This document shows, in pieces, positions 56,078-64,000 of a stretch of 64,000 nucleotides of DNA. Under the pieces are notes generated by a model that made no database searches, was not told the origin of the DNA, and saw only the letters and a list, made by a program, of their open reading frames with translations. A program made the translations under genes and the position numbers. Where the stretch lies: contig NZ_LXYE02000001.1 of the NCBI RefSeq assembly GCF_001659685.2, positions 248,001 to 312,000 on the forward strand. Reading direction: 5' to 3'. The number at the start of each line of letters is the position of its first letter. Positions within the stretch are counted from its first letter, which is position 1. The stretch is from Labilibacter marinus. GTDB taxonomy: Bacteria > Bacteroidota > Bacteroidia > Bacteroidales > Marinilabiliaceae.

Positions 56078-59000
56078 ATGAAAATATCATTAAAAATAAA
56101 TACTTATATCTGCTTTTTGTTTTTTAGCATTGTAATAAATGCTCAAATAGAAACAAATAAAGTATTGGAAATACCTAATTTTGTTTATTATTTAGAACAG
56201 AGCTTTGACTCTAAGTATATCCTATTTGCTGAAGACTCTGTAATAAATGTTATTGATATTTCTACTCAAAAAAAGGTTAACCAAATACCTTATTATCGTC
56301 CAGGAACAACATTTTCAAATTTTGCAGGAAAGAGTCATTTTATAACTTCAAAAAAGAAACATCACATTGCTTATTTTGAAAAAAAGAATGTGAATACCTA
56401 TATGTTGGTATACAGAAACTATATCACAAATGAAATTGTTTTTGAACATCCAATGGAGCCATTGTCAGTAGTTTGGGGACGCGAACCATATGGATTTGAT
56501 AGTGCGCCAATAGATAGTTCATTGGTTGTGTATTTTCAGAATAAGAGTTTCATTATTAATGTTGAAAGTAAACAAATTGTCTTTTTTGAAGAAACGAAAG
56601 AGAGCATTAATGGTATTTCTTTAAGTCCGGATAGGGAGAGAGTGGCTATTGGGACGGATAAATCATTAATTATTTATAATTGCGATGATAAAAAGGTTTG
56701 TGATAAACTTAATTGGGATGATGAAGTAACTGCACTCAAGTTTATTAATAATGATAGTATTGCAGTAGCAGTTGGGGGTAAAATCTATATACAACAACTA
56801 AGTTCAAAAAGGAATTTGAAAATATTTTCAACTGGGGTAAGTGAGGTTTCTAATATATATTGTAATAATAACGTTTTTACATATTCTGGAATTAAAGCTT
56901 TAAGCAGAAACACTATTATCCATGTTTGGAAAATAAGCAACTTACATATAGTTGGAGAGTTTGTAATTCGTGAAGGTCGATCCGTAATAAATTTAGGGAT
57001 AAATACCCCCAAGTTATTATCGTATTCAAGTAAGCAATTAAGTACTTATGAATTAGTAAAAGATAAACTACCTCGTATTGTCTCTCAGAATGGACATACT
57101 AACCAAATTGGAGGGATTAACTATTCATACGATAAACGTTATATGATAACATATGAGGCATATAATTCTGAGTGTATTATTATATGGGATGTAAAGCTAA
57201 ATAAAGTTCTGAAAAGATATAAAGGAAATATTAAGAATGCATGTTTTTGCCCTTATAGTTATGATATTATTACATATGATGGTATTAATTATAATTTTAT
57301 TTATTGGGATATAGTAAATAATTATTCCAACGATTTAACAAATAAATTAACCTTCAATAATGATGATGCAGAAAAGAAATACGAGGAAATATCTAATGAT
57401 ATAGAAAGGTATGCTAAGATTAAGGAAAGAATATTTAGAGAATATAAGGTTGAAGCTTCATTAATTGATTGTAATAATAAAAATGCCGCATTTTATTATT
57501 ATGATAATTCTTTGTACAAAGGAAAATTAGTGGTTTATAATATAAAAACAAATGTATTCGAAGAGATTGTTTTAGATAACAATATTGGAGGGTATGGTGA
57601 TAAACCCATTAAGTTCTTTAATTCTAGTACGGTAGCAATACCAGGGTCGAAATATTCAATAGTGTTGTATAACTGGAAGACCAATGAAGTAATTCAGGAA
57701 TTTACTGGGGATGATAATCGAATTGAAGGACAGTATATTGCAGGTATTCATAAATTAATTCTTTCTAATAAAGGAGATACTTTAATTAGTAGTCACGATG
57801 GTGCACGAACTATAATTTGGGATCTTGTAGCTGCTGAAAAATCAAAACAAATAAATAGAGAGCAAGCTGCTATAGGAAAGCAGAGTTTACTTTCGTATCA
57901 AAATAATTTACTTGCACTTGAAACATACTCAAAAGATAATTATCAAAGTTTATTTAATATCTATAATTTATATACAGATAGTTTAAATATTATAGTTTAT
58001 CTCGACACTTTATTTAATATTAATAAAGGTTATCTCTCACTAAATTCTATTGGTAAAAAAGGAATAATTAATTCTGCAATATTAAGTAATGATAATTCGT
58101 ATGCACTTATACAGGCTTCGTATGCACCTATACAGGCTAGTGATGTAGATAATTGGATTGATTTAATAGATTTAGAATCCGGAAATGTAATTAAAACATA
58201 TGGGTTAAATAAGGAATTTAAAAATCCAAATATGTCGGTTAGCCCCAACTTTAAATATATTTGCATATGGGAGGATGGGTGTGATATTGTAGTTATTGAT
58301 ATTAAAAAGGGGAAAAAAGTAAAATTGGTACCCGAGAAGTTTAAAATTGATAGAATCAATAATACAGACCTTCAGTTTTCTAAGTTAAACGACAATATGT
58401 TAATCATTAAAGATGATTATGACCAGCTTTTAAAGTTTATTGATTTTACGACAAAAAAAATTGTAAAAACAATTGATCGAAAACAAGAAAGAAGCATTTT
58501 GAAGGCTGACTATAATAAAGAATATGGAGGAATTTATTCGCCAATAGTAATAGATGAAAAAAACGGATCCGTCTATCACAATGGTATTCACCCTACCGAT
58601 TTTAAAAGAAATTGCAATATTATATGTACTTCTATAGAAAACAATAAATCAGAATTTTCAATACATGCTAATGATGCAGAAGTTCAGAATATTGCAATCG
58701 CAAGAGATGAGCCGTATATGGCTGCAGGTTTGTATAATAATTCAATTATTTTATTTGATACTGAAAGTCAGGAGCAATTGGTAAAAATTATTAATACTAC
58801 AGGAAAGTCTGTTTTTTTGACTCCGGAATATTATTATAAAGCAGATAAAACGTCACTAAAAGAAGCTTATTTTAGATTTAATAATAAATTGTTTCCGTTT
58901 GAGCAGTTTGACTTGCGCTTAAATAGACCTGATATCGTACTAGAGCGGATTGGCCTTGCGGATACAACCGTCGTTGAGGCATATAAAAAGGCATATTTAA

Positions 59001-60217
59001 AAAGGCTTTCAAAAATGGGTATCTCTGAAAAATCGTTTTCATCAAATTGGCACACTCCTGAAATTGAGATTACAAATTATGGCGAGATTCCTATAAAGAC
59101 AAGTGAAAAAATAGTAAATATAAAAATTGAAGCAAATGATTCAATTGAAAAACTTAGAAGTATAAACGTTTGGGTTAATGATGTTGCCATTTATGGTTTA
59201 AGAGGTGTTAATATAAGTCAGATAAATACAGGTAGTATTAGTAAAGAATTAGAGATCCAACTATCTAGTGGTAAAAACAAAATTCAGATTTCCTGCCTTA
59301 ATGAAAAAGGTGCTGAATCTTACAAAGAAGCAATGATTATAACCTACGAACCCAAAGAACAAAAGAAACCAAACCTATATTTTATTGCCTTAAGCACTTC
59401 GGAATACCAACAAAGTCAATTCAATTTAAAATATGCAGTAAAAGATGGTCGTGATTTGGCCAATCAATTTTCATTGTCGACCAATGAATATGAAAATATT
59501 TATGTTGATACTCTATTTAATGAAGATGCGACTATTGAAAATACGATAAAACTTAAAGAAAAACTGTTACAATCGGATGTTGACGATCAGGTAGTATTGT
59601 TTGTATCTGGTCATGGCTTGTTGGATGATAATTATGATTTTTATTTTGCATCGCACGATATCGATTTTAATAATCCGGCAGAAAGGGGCATTAGTTATGA
59701 TAAACTTGAATGGCTCTTAGACAGTATACCTGCTCGTAAAAAACTATTTATGATGGATGCCTGTCATTCAGGAGAAGTTGATAAGGAAGAACTAACTGCT
59801 TCAAACGGAACAAAAAAGGAAGAAGGGATTAAAAGTGGAGTGAAGTCCTATTCTTATCGAGCGAGTGTATTTCAGTCTGGAGATGATGAAAAACAAGGAC
59901 AAATTGGTCTCCAAAACTCATTTGAGTTAATGCAGGAACTGTTTACCAACTTAAATAGAGGCTCAGGAGCAGTGGTCATATCTGCTGCTGCAGGCGATAG
60001 CTATGCCCTGGAAAGTGATGTGTGGAACAATGGCGTATTTACCTACTCTGTATTAAACGGCTTAAAAAATAAGGAGGCAGATACGAATAAAGATGGCGAG
60101 GTAACCGTATCGGAATTACGAGAATATGTAATAAACAATGTGCAGGATTTAACCAATGGTAAGCAAAAACCAACCACACGACAAGAGAATGTTGAGTATG
60201 ATTTTAGGGTGTGGTAG
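56078..60217 (+). CDS. Secreted WD40-caspase protein (1379 aa)
   Basis: Same plan as the preceding gene with a longer propeller part: signal peptide (about 1-22), WD40-like repeats (about 30-920; GISLSPDRERVAIGTDKSLI, GDTLISSHDGARTIIWDL), the linker FPFEQFDLRLNRPDIVLERI, an Ig-like domain (LSSGKNKIQISCLNEKGAES) and a caspase domain with LYFIALSTSEY, His1179 in FVSGHGLLD and Cys1229 in MDACHSGEVD. It is an active-looking enzyme. The linker, Ig and caspase parts align well with the 1025-aa paralogue; the propellers differ, as expected if they sense different things. Confidence 0.85.
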   Translation: MKISLKINTYICFLFFSIVINAQIETNKVLEIPNFVYYLEQSFDSKYILFAEDSVINVIDISTQKKVNQIPYYRPGTTFSNFAGKSHFITSKKKHHIAYFEKKNVNTYMLVYRNYITNEIVFEHPMEPLSVVWGREPYGFDSAPIDSSLVVYFQNKSFIINVESKQIVFFEETKESINGISLSPDRERVAIGTDKSLIIYNCDDKKVCDKLNWDDEVTALKFINNDSIAVAVGGKIYIQQLSSKRNLKIFSTGVSEVSNIYCNNNVFTYSGIKALSRNTIIHVWKISNLHIVGEFVIREGRSVINLGINTPKLLSYSSKQLSTYELVKDKLPRIVSQNGHTNQIGGINYSYDKRYMITYEAYNSECIIIWDVKLNKVLKRYKGNIKNACFCPYSYDIITYDGINYNFIYWDIVNNYSNDLTNKLTFNNDDAEKKYEEISNDIERYAKIKERIFREYKVEASLIDCNNKNAAFYYYDNSLYKGKLVVYNIKTNVFEEIVLDNNIGGYGDKPIKFFNSSTVAIPGSKYSIVLYNWKTNEVIQEFTGDDNRIEGQYIAGIHKLILSNKGDTLISSHDGARTIIWDLVAAEKSKQINREQAAIGKQSLLSYQNNLLALETYSKDNYQSLFNIYNLYTDSLNIIVYLDTLFNINKGYLSLNSIGKKGIINSAILSNDNSYALIQASYAPIQASDVDNWIDLIDLESGNVIKTYGLNKEFKNPNMSVSPNFKYICIWEDGCDIVVIDIKKGKKVKLVPEKFKIDRINNTDLQFSKLNDNMLIIKDDYDQLLKFIDFTTKKIVKTIDRKQERSILKADYNKEYGGIYSPIVIDEKNGSVYHNGIHPTDFKRNCNIICTSIENNKSEFSIHANDAEVQNIAIARDEPYMAAGLYNNSIILFDTESQEQLVKIINTTGKSVFLTPEYYYKADKTSLKEAYFRFNNKLFPFEQFDLRLNRPDIVLERIGLADTTVVEAYKKAYLKRLSKMGISEKSFSSNWHTPEIEITNYGEIPIKTSEKIVNIKIEANDSIEKLRSINVWVNDVAIYGLRGVNISQINTGSISKELEIQLSSGKNKIQISCLNEKGAESYKEAMIITYEPKEQKKPNLYFIALSTSEYQQSQFNLKYAVKDGRDLANQFSLSTNEYENIYVDTLFNEDATIENTIKLKEKLLQSDVDDQVVLFVSGHGLLDDNYDFYFASHDIDFNNPAERGISYDKLEWLLDSIPARKKLFMMDACHSGEVDKEELTASNGTKKEEGIKSGVKSYSYRASVFQSGDDEKQGQIGLQNSFELMQELFTNLNRGSGAVVISAAAGDSYALESDVWNNGVFTYSVLNGLKNKEADTNKDGEVTVSELREYVINNVQDLTNGKQKPTTRQENVEYDFRVW

Positions 60218-60253
60218 AAGTTCAATACAATAAATAAATTTGAATTAGCTTTC

Positions 60254-63200
60254 ATGATAATGAGATATCTAATATTTTTATTAATTTTTAGCATAAGCTT
60301 TCCTTCAATTTCGTTCGGAGCGGTTATATTAAAATCAAAATCAATTGCCGTACCTGACTCAATAATTCCTTCATTTTTAGAGTTTCACAAATCTCATGAA
60401 ATTAGAGCCTTTTTTTATAAAGAAATAAGCAATGTAGGATTTGAATGGACTAAAAAAGCAATGGAAGAAATCTCTTTTTATAGAGTAATCACACTTAAAT
60501 CAGATTCTTCACAACATGTAAATAAATTTCTAGACTACCACCCCAATGGCAACTTTATCAGATTAGGTGAGGTTCTTAAATGTAGTGTTACAAATGATGG
60601 AAGTACAGTGGGCTACGATTTGCAAATCCAGGAGTATTACCCAACAGTAAAAGATGGTTCTCCTGTATTAAGATGTAGTTACCCTACATATTTGGAATCT
60701 ATTTATTATGAATTTTCAGGTAAAAATGAATTAATCCTACCTCATATTATAACTGCGCAGCTTAAATTTAAAGAGTGGTACAAAGAAGGAGGTTACCTAT
60801 CTGATACACTATCAGCGGGGAATTATGAGTACTATCATCCTAATGGAAAAGCATCATTGACTTTCTGGATTAAAGAAGGATTCCCGAATGATACTGTGAA
60901 GCGTTATAGTTCAAATGGAGAGCTGATTGATTATGCTGTTTACAAAAATGGAAAACAAACTGTAGGCTTTAAACCTTCTATGCCAATAGTTTCTGGCAAT
61001 AAGAAAGCTTTAATTATTGCTATAGGCGACTATTCAGAAGAAAGCAGGTGGCCTAAAATTGAAGTAAATAATGATGTGGATTTAATACAAAAGTCATTAA
61101 GATATAATGGTTTTGGTGAAATTTCCTTAATTAAAGACTCGTTTTGTACGAAAAAAGATATTGTACTGGCTTTAAAAAAACTTGCTAGTGAAACAAAGAA
61201 AGGAGATGTCGTTTTTATTCATTATTCAGGTCATGGACAGCAAATACTAGACGACAATAATGATGAACTAGATGGTTATGATGAAGCAATTGTACCATAT
61301 GATGCACATCGCATTTTTAAAGCAGGTGTATATGAAGGCCAAAATCATATACGAGATGATGAGTTGATTTTATTATTAAACCAAATAAGAGAAAAGGCGG
61401 GACGTTCAGGGCAAGTTGTGTTTAGTCTTGATGCCAATAATTTTGGCCCTGAGCAAGACGAAGTAAATTCAAATAAAACAAGGTCCATTTTAACTAGAGG
61501 TGGGTTCTTCGAAATAGATAGTCAAATTAATAACTTAAAGTTTGCACCATTTATAATGTTAACAGCATGCCAAGCTAAGGAGATTAACACTGCTTACCTT
61601 GATGGAAATGGAAATGATTATGGTTCATTTTCATACGCTTTAGGAAATATACTTCAATTAATAAATAGTGATGTTTTATTCCACGAACTTTTCGACTTAC
61701 TAAAACATCATATGGATTTGATTGCTCCATATCAAACACCGGGTATCGCAGGATCTATAGAAGAACATGTATTAATGCCGAAAGAAATAGAAAAACAACT
61801 TTTTATTGAAAAAGGTGATTTATATGTTTTGTCGATTGGCATAGATAACTATTATGATATCGATAATAGTGTATTTGATAATTGCGATACGGATGCGCAG
61901 CTTTTTTCTTCGTTTATGAAGGAACAATTTAAAGATGCTGCCGGTTCCGATTCAAAAGTATTCTCTTTTACCCTATTAAATGAACAAGCTCGTAAAGATT
62001 CTATTACCCATTACCTCAATTATATAATAGATAATTCAAAACCAGAAGATTATTTTGTGTTTAATTTTGCAGGTTACTCAGATAGAGATTCAAATTTTAC
62101 AACAGGTGTTAATGTAACCAATTTCTATACATATCGCGACAGCTTACTGTCGAAGGATTTGAATGATTCAGAAAAAATATCACTACATCAGCTGAGAGAT
62201 TTATTAGAATTTATTCCAGCAAACAATCAACTGTTTCTTACGGAATCAGGAAATACAAAAGATTTTCAAAAAAACTTTATCAAAGCTCTAATTGAAAATA
62301 ATCCAGATATTTCAAAACTCAGAAAAAGAAATAGGGTAATTATTTGTCCAAAAGAAGTAGGGTTTGATAATGTCAGTTGCGATGGGAATATAATACCTCA
62401 TGGTCCACTCATTTATTTCTTAAGTTCTATTCCATCTTATCTAAATGTTTTTTACTTTTTTGATAAAGAAGAAAATGCAGAATTAGTTATTCATCAGGTA
62501 CTCAAAAAACAGATTCAGTGCAAGGTGTTAGATAGGAGCTACTCAGATTTCTTTTTTGAGAAAAAATATTTCGAGGAGATGGAACATCTATTCCCATCAG
62601 GTTCATTAAAATCAAGGGGAGCAGGAGTATTATCGCCTGTTAAAGACGAAACGATAAAAGGAATGGGTAAAAAGCATGCCTTAGTAATTGGTATTAATAA
62701 TTATTCCAATGGAAATCCAATGTGGTCAAACCTAAATAATCCCACATACGATGCTGAGAAAATTGGACATGAATTAGAAACAGGCTATGGTTTTAAGGTA
62801 GATTTATTGTTGGATGCCAATAACAAAGATATTTTCTCAAGCCTGAAAACTTATTCTGAAACCTTGGATGAAAATGACCAGTTATTTATTTTTATTGCAG
62901 GACATGGCGATTTTGATAATGAATTTTTCCATGATGGTTTTATCGTAACCTCAAGTTCCAGACCTACAAATGACGACCAATATAGAAATACCTATATTTC
63001 ATTCTCTGAGATAGAAACCATAATTAATAATCTTCCTCCCAAACAAATTTTACTTTGTCTCGATGTATGTTTTGGCGGAGGTTTCGATGTAAAAGTGAAA
63101 CAAAATAGAAATAAACAAGATATTTATGAGGAACAAGAACTGGACGATTTTGTGTCTGATAAAATAGATTTAAAAACAAGGTTGTATATAACCTCTGGTA

Positions 63201-63424
63201 GTTTAAATGAAGTGCCTGATGGTTACGCGGGTAGGCATTCTCCTTTCGCTTATAAAATACTCGAAGCTTTACGCACCTCAGGAGGATCCAGAGGTTATCT
63301 TACTTCGAATCAGGTATTCAATTTTGTTGAAAGGTTGCCTTCAAAACCAATGTTTGGAAGTTTTGGAAGTAACGAACCTGGTAGTGCATTTCTGTTTATT
63401 TCAGAAGATGAGAATAAAGATTAA
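60254..63424 (+). CDS. Triple caspase-domain protein with two pseudo-domains and one intact domain
   Basis: A 1056-aa exported protein: signal peptide (about 1-22), a MORN_2-like region (about 195-240; YEYYHPNGKASLTFWIKEG), then three caspase-like domains. Domain 1 (about 250-515) keeps His327 (HYSGHGQQ) but has Asn395 where the Cys should be (LDANNFGP). Domain 2 (about 525-770) lost both: Tyr608 (FAGYSDRD) and probably Ser665 (LTESGNTKD). Domain 3 (about 815-1056) is intact, with His884 (IAGHGDFD) and Cys939 (LDVCFGGG). Domain 1 closely resembles the secreted metacaspase at 47172. The pseudo-domains may regulate or target domain 3. Confidence 0.85.
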   Translation: MIMRYLIFLLIFSISFPSISFGAVILKSKSIAVPDSIIPSFLEFHKSHEIRAFFYKEISNVGFEWTKKAMEEISFYRVITLKSDSSQHVNKFLDYHPNGNFIRLGEVLKCSVTNDGSTVGYDLQIQEYYPTVKDGSPVLRCSYPTYLESIYYEFSGKNELILPHIITAQLKFKEWYKEGGYLSDTLSAGNYEYYHPNGKASLTFWIKEGFPNDTVKRYSSNGELIDYAVYKNGKQTVGFKPSMPIVSGNKKALIIAIGDYSEESRWPKIEVNNDVDLIQKSLRYNGFGEISLIKDSFCTKKDIVLALKKLASETKKGDVVFIHYSGHGQQILDDNNDELDGYDEAIVPYDAHRIFKAGVYEGQNHIRDDELILLLNQIREKAGRSGQVVFSLDANNFGPEQDEVNSNKTRSILTRGGFFEIDSQINNLKFAPFIMLTACQAKEINTAYLDGNGNDYGSFSYALGNILQLINSDVLFHELFDLLKHHMDLIAPYQTPGIAGSIEEHVLMPKEIEKQLFIEKGDLYVLSIGIDNYYDIDNSVFDNCDTDAQLFSSFMKEQFKDAAGSDSKVFSFTLLNEQARKDSITHYLNYIIDNSKPEDYFVFNFAGYSDRDSNFTTGVNVTNFYTYRDSLLSKDLNDSEKISLHQLRDLLEFIPANNQLFLTESGNTKDFQKNFIKALIENNPDISKLRKRNRVIICPKEVGFDNVSCDGNIIPHGPLIYFLSSIPSYLNVFYFFDKEENAELVIHQVLKKQIQCKVLDRSYSDFFFEKKYFEEMEHLFPSGSLKSRGAGVLSPVKDETIKGMGKKHALVIGINNYSNGNPMWSNLNNPTYDAEKIGHELETGYGFKVDLLLDANNKDIFSSLKTYSETLDENDQLFIFIAGHGDFDNEFFHDGFIVTSSSRPTNDDQYRNTYISFSEIETIINNLPPKQILLCLDVCFGGGFDVKVKQNRNKQDIYEEQELDDFVSDKIDLKTRLYITSGSLNEVPDGYAGRHSPFAYKILEALRTSGGSRGYLTSNQVFNFVERLPSKPMFGSFGSNEPGSAFLFISEDENKD

Positions 63425-63501
63425 TCGATTAATTTTGAATTGACATTAGGATATTTATTATTTTGAAATGGTATTTTAATGTTAATACTCCATTTTATAG
63501 T

Positions 63502-64000
63502 TTATTCTTGTAGATCATTAAGTAATGCATCTCTAGAATCGACGTTAACCCATTCATTTTGTACTTCGGTTTTTAGATATTTTATACAATTCTTTTGATC
63601 TCCTTTACCGAGATAACTCAGTGCTATTAACCAACTCACAGAGCCGTTATTATTTAAATAGTGTTTTTCTAGTGGTTTTAACATATCTAGTGCCTTGTCG
63701 TAAAGTTTTAACTCCATTAAACAAGTTCCTTCCATTAGTTTTGCTTTAGGGAAATTGTTTGGGTAAGCTTTATTAAAAGTAGTAAAGCTTTCTAAGGCTA
63801 ATGAAAAATCTTTTCGTTCGTATAGTACAACTGCTCTTTTAATCAATTCGAAATCTTTCTGGTTCAGATCGAAATAGTGCTCGTCGAGATTACCACCGCG
63901 GGCATTGATGGGGATTATAGATGGGTTATGCGAATAATATTTATGATATAGCTCTTTCGAATTATCTTTATTGGTAAGGAAAAATAAAGTGCCAACAAGA
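63502..64000 (-). CDS. Membrane-anchored TPR protein, partial (runs off the window)
   Basis: The frame is open from 64000 to the stop at 63502. The visible part starts with the end of a hydrophobic segment (LVGTLFFL), then LYHKYYSHNPSIIPINARGG, then three tetratricopeptide-like repeats (about 63510-63850; RAVVLYERKDFSLALESF, GTCLMELKLYDKALDML). It faces the caspase cluster across a 77-bp convergent gap. The start lies outside the window. Such one-helix TPR proteins are common in Bacteroidota envelopes; a link to the caspase cluster is only suggested by position. Confidence 0.7.
   Translation of the reverse strand, partial: LVGTLFFLTNKDNSKELYHKYYSHNPSIIPINARGGNLDEHYFDLNQKDFELIKRAVVLYERKDFSLALESFTTFNKAYPNNFPKAKLMEGTCLMELKLYDKALDMLKPLEKHYLNNNGSVSWLIALSYLGKGDQKNCIKYLKTEVQNEWVNVDSRDALLNDLQE

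Overview
The window comes from an AT-rich Bacteroidota genome, probably a marine or sediment polysaccharide degrader near the Marinilabiliales/Bacteroidales. Pointers are Bacteroidota-type promoters (TTG-N19-TAnnTTTG), lack of clear Shine-Dalgarno sites, clusters of secreted glycoside hydrolases, a Bacteroidota-type tyrosine integrase, and housekeeping genes (recA, bcp, clpS, floA, ATP-grasp ligase) of Bacteroidota type. No species is named, because only gene content and sequence style were available.

Layout. 1-4.2 kb: a cut-off receiver domain, then a minus-strand operon of two MscS channels and an unusual ATP-grasp/degenerate-M20 fusion. 4.56-4.63 kb: a candidate small RNA with its own promoter and terminator. 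4.8-23.2 kb: a polysaccharide utilisation region without SusC/SusD, in three sub-clusters, each beside its own divergent regulator: (i) AraC / GH115 - mannonate oxidoreductase - mannonate dehydratase (glucuronate release and catabolism); (ii) a membrane-anchored winged-helix regulator / GH2 - GH30 - GH3; (iii) a second regulator of the same kind / GH117 - GH2. 23.3-23.6 kb: a decayed phosphoesterase gene. 23.9-37.4 kb: core and general genes (DUF1801, metallophosphoesterase, S9 peptidase, chemoreceptor, RarD, recA-bcp, a TPR/propeller/SPOR envelope protein, clpS-nfeD-floA). 37.6-37.9 kb: tRNA-Ser and two identical tRNA-Pro genes.

38.0-45.2 kb: a small integrated element: integrase, RteC-like gene broken by an in-frame stop, excisionase-like HTH, DnaD-like and DnaC-like replication genes, holin-like protein, DUF5675 protein, a small DNA-binding protein and two conserved hypotheticals. 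No capsid, portal, terminase or relaxase is visible, so it looks like a satellite or minimal mobile element. 45.2-46.4 kb: noncoding sequence with inverted repeats and scattered short repeats.

46.6-63.4 kb: the most interesting part, a nine-gene same-strand cluster whose products almost all carry export signals: a YceI-like protein, a metacaspase with DUF4384-like tail, a CHASE2 membrane protein, a FecR-like secreted protein, a lipoprotein, a predicted outer-membrane protein, two WD40-caspase proteins (1025 and 1379 aa) and a 1056-aa protein with three caspase-like domains, of which only the last keeps the His/Cys dyad. Together they suggest an exported caspase network that senses or remodels the envelope, unlike the cytoplasmic caspase-like defence systems. 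Its function is unknown and the system call is an inference from architecture and gene order.
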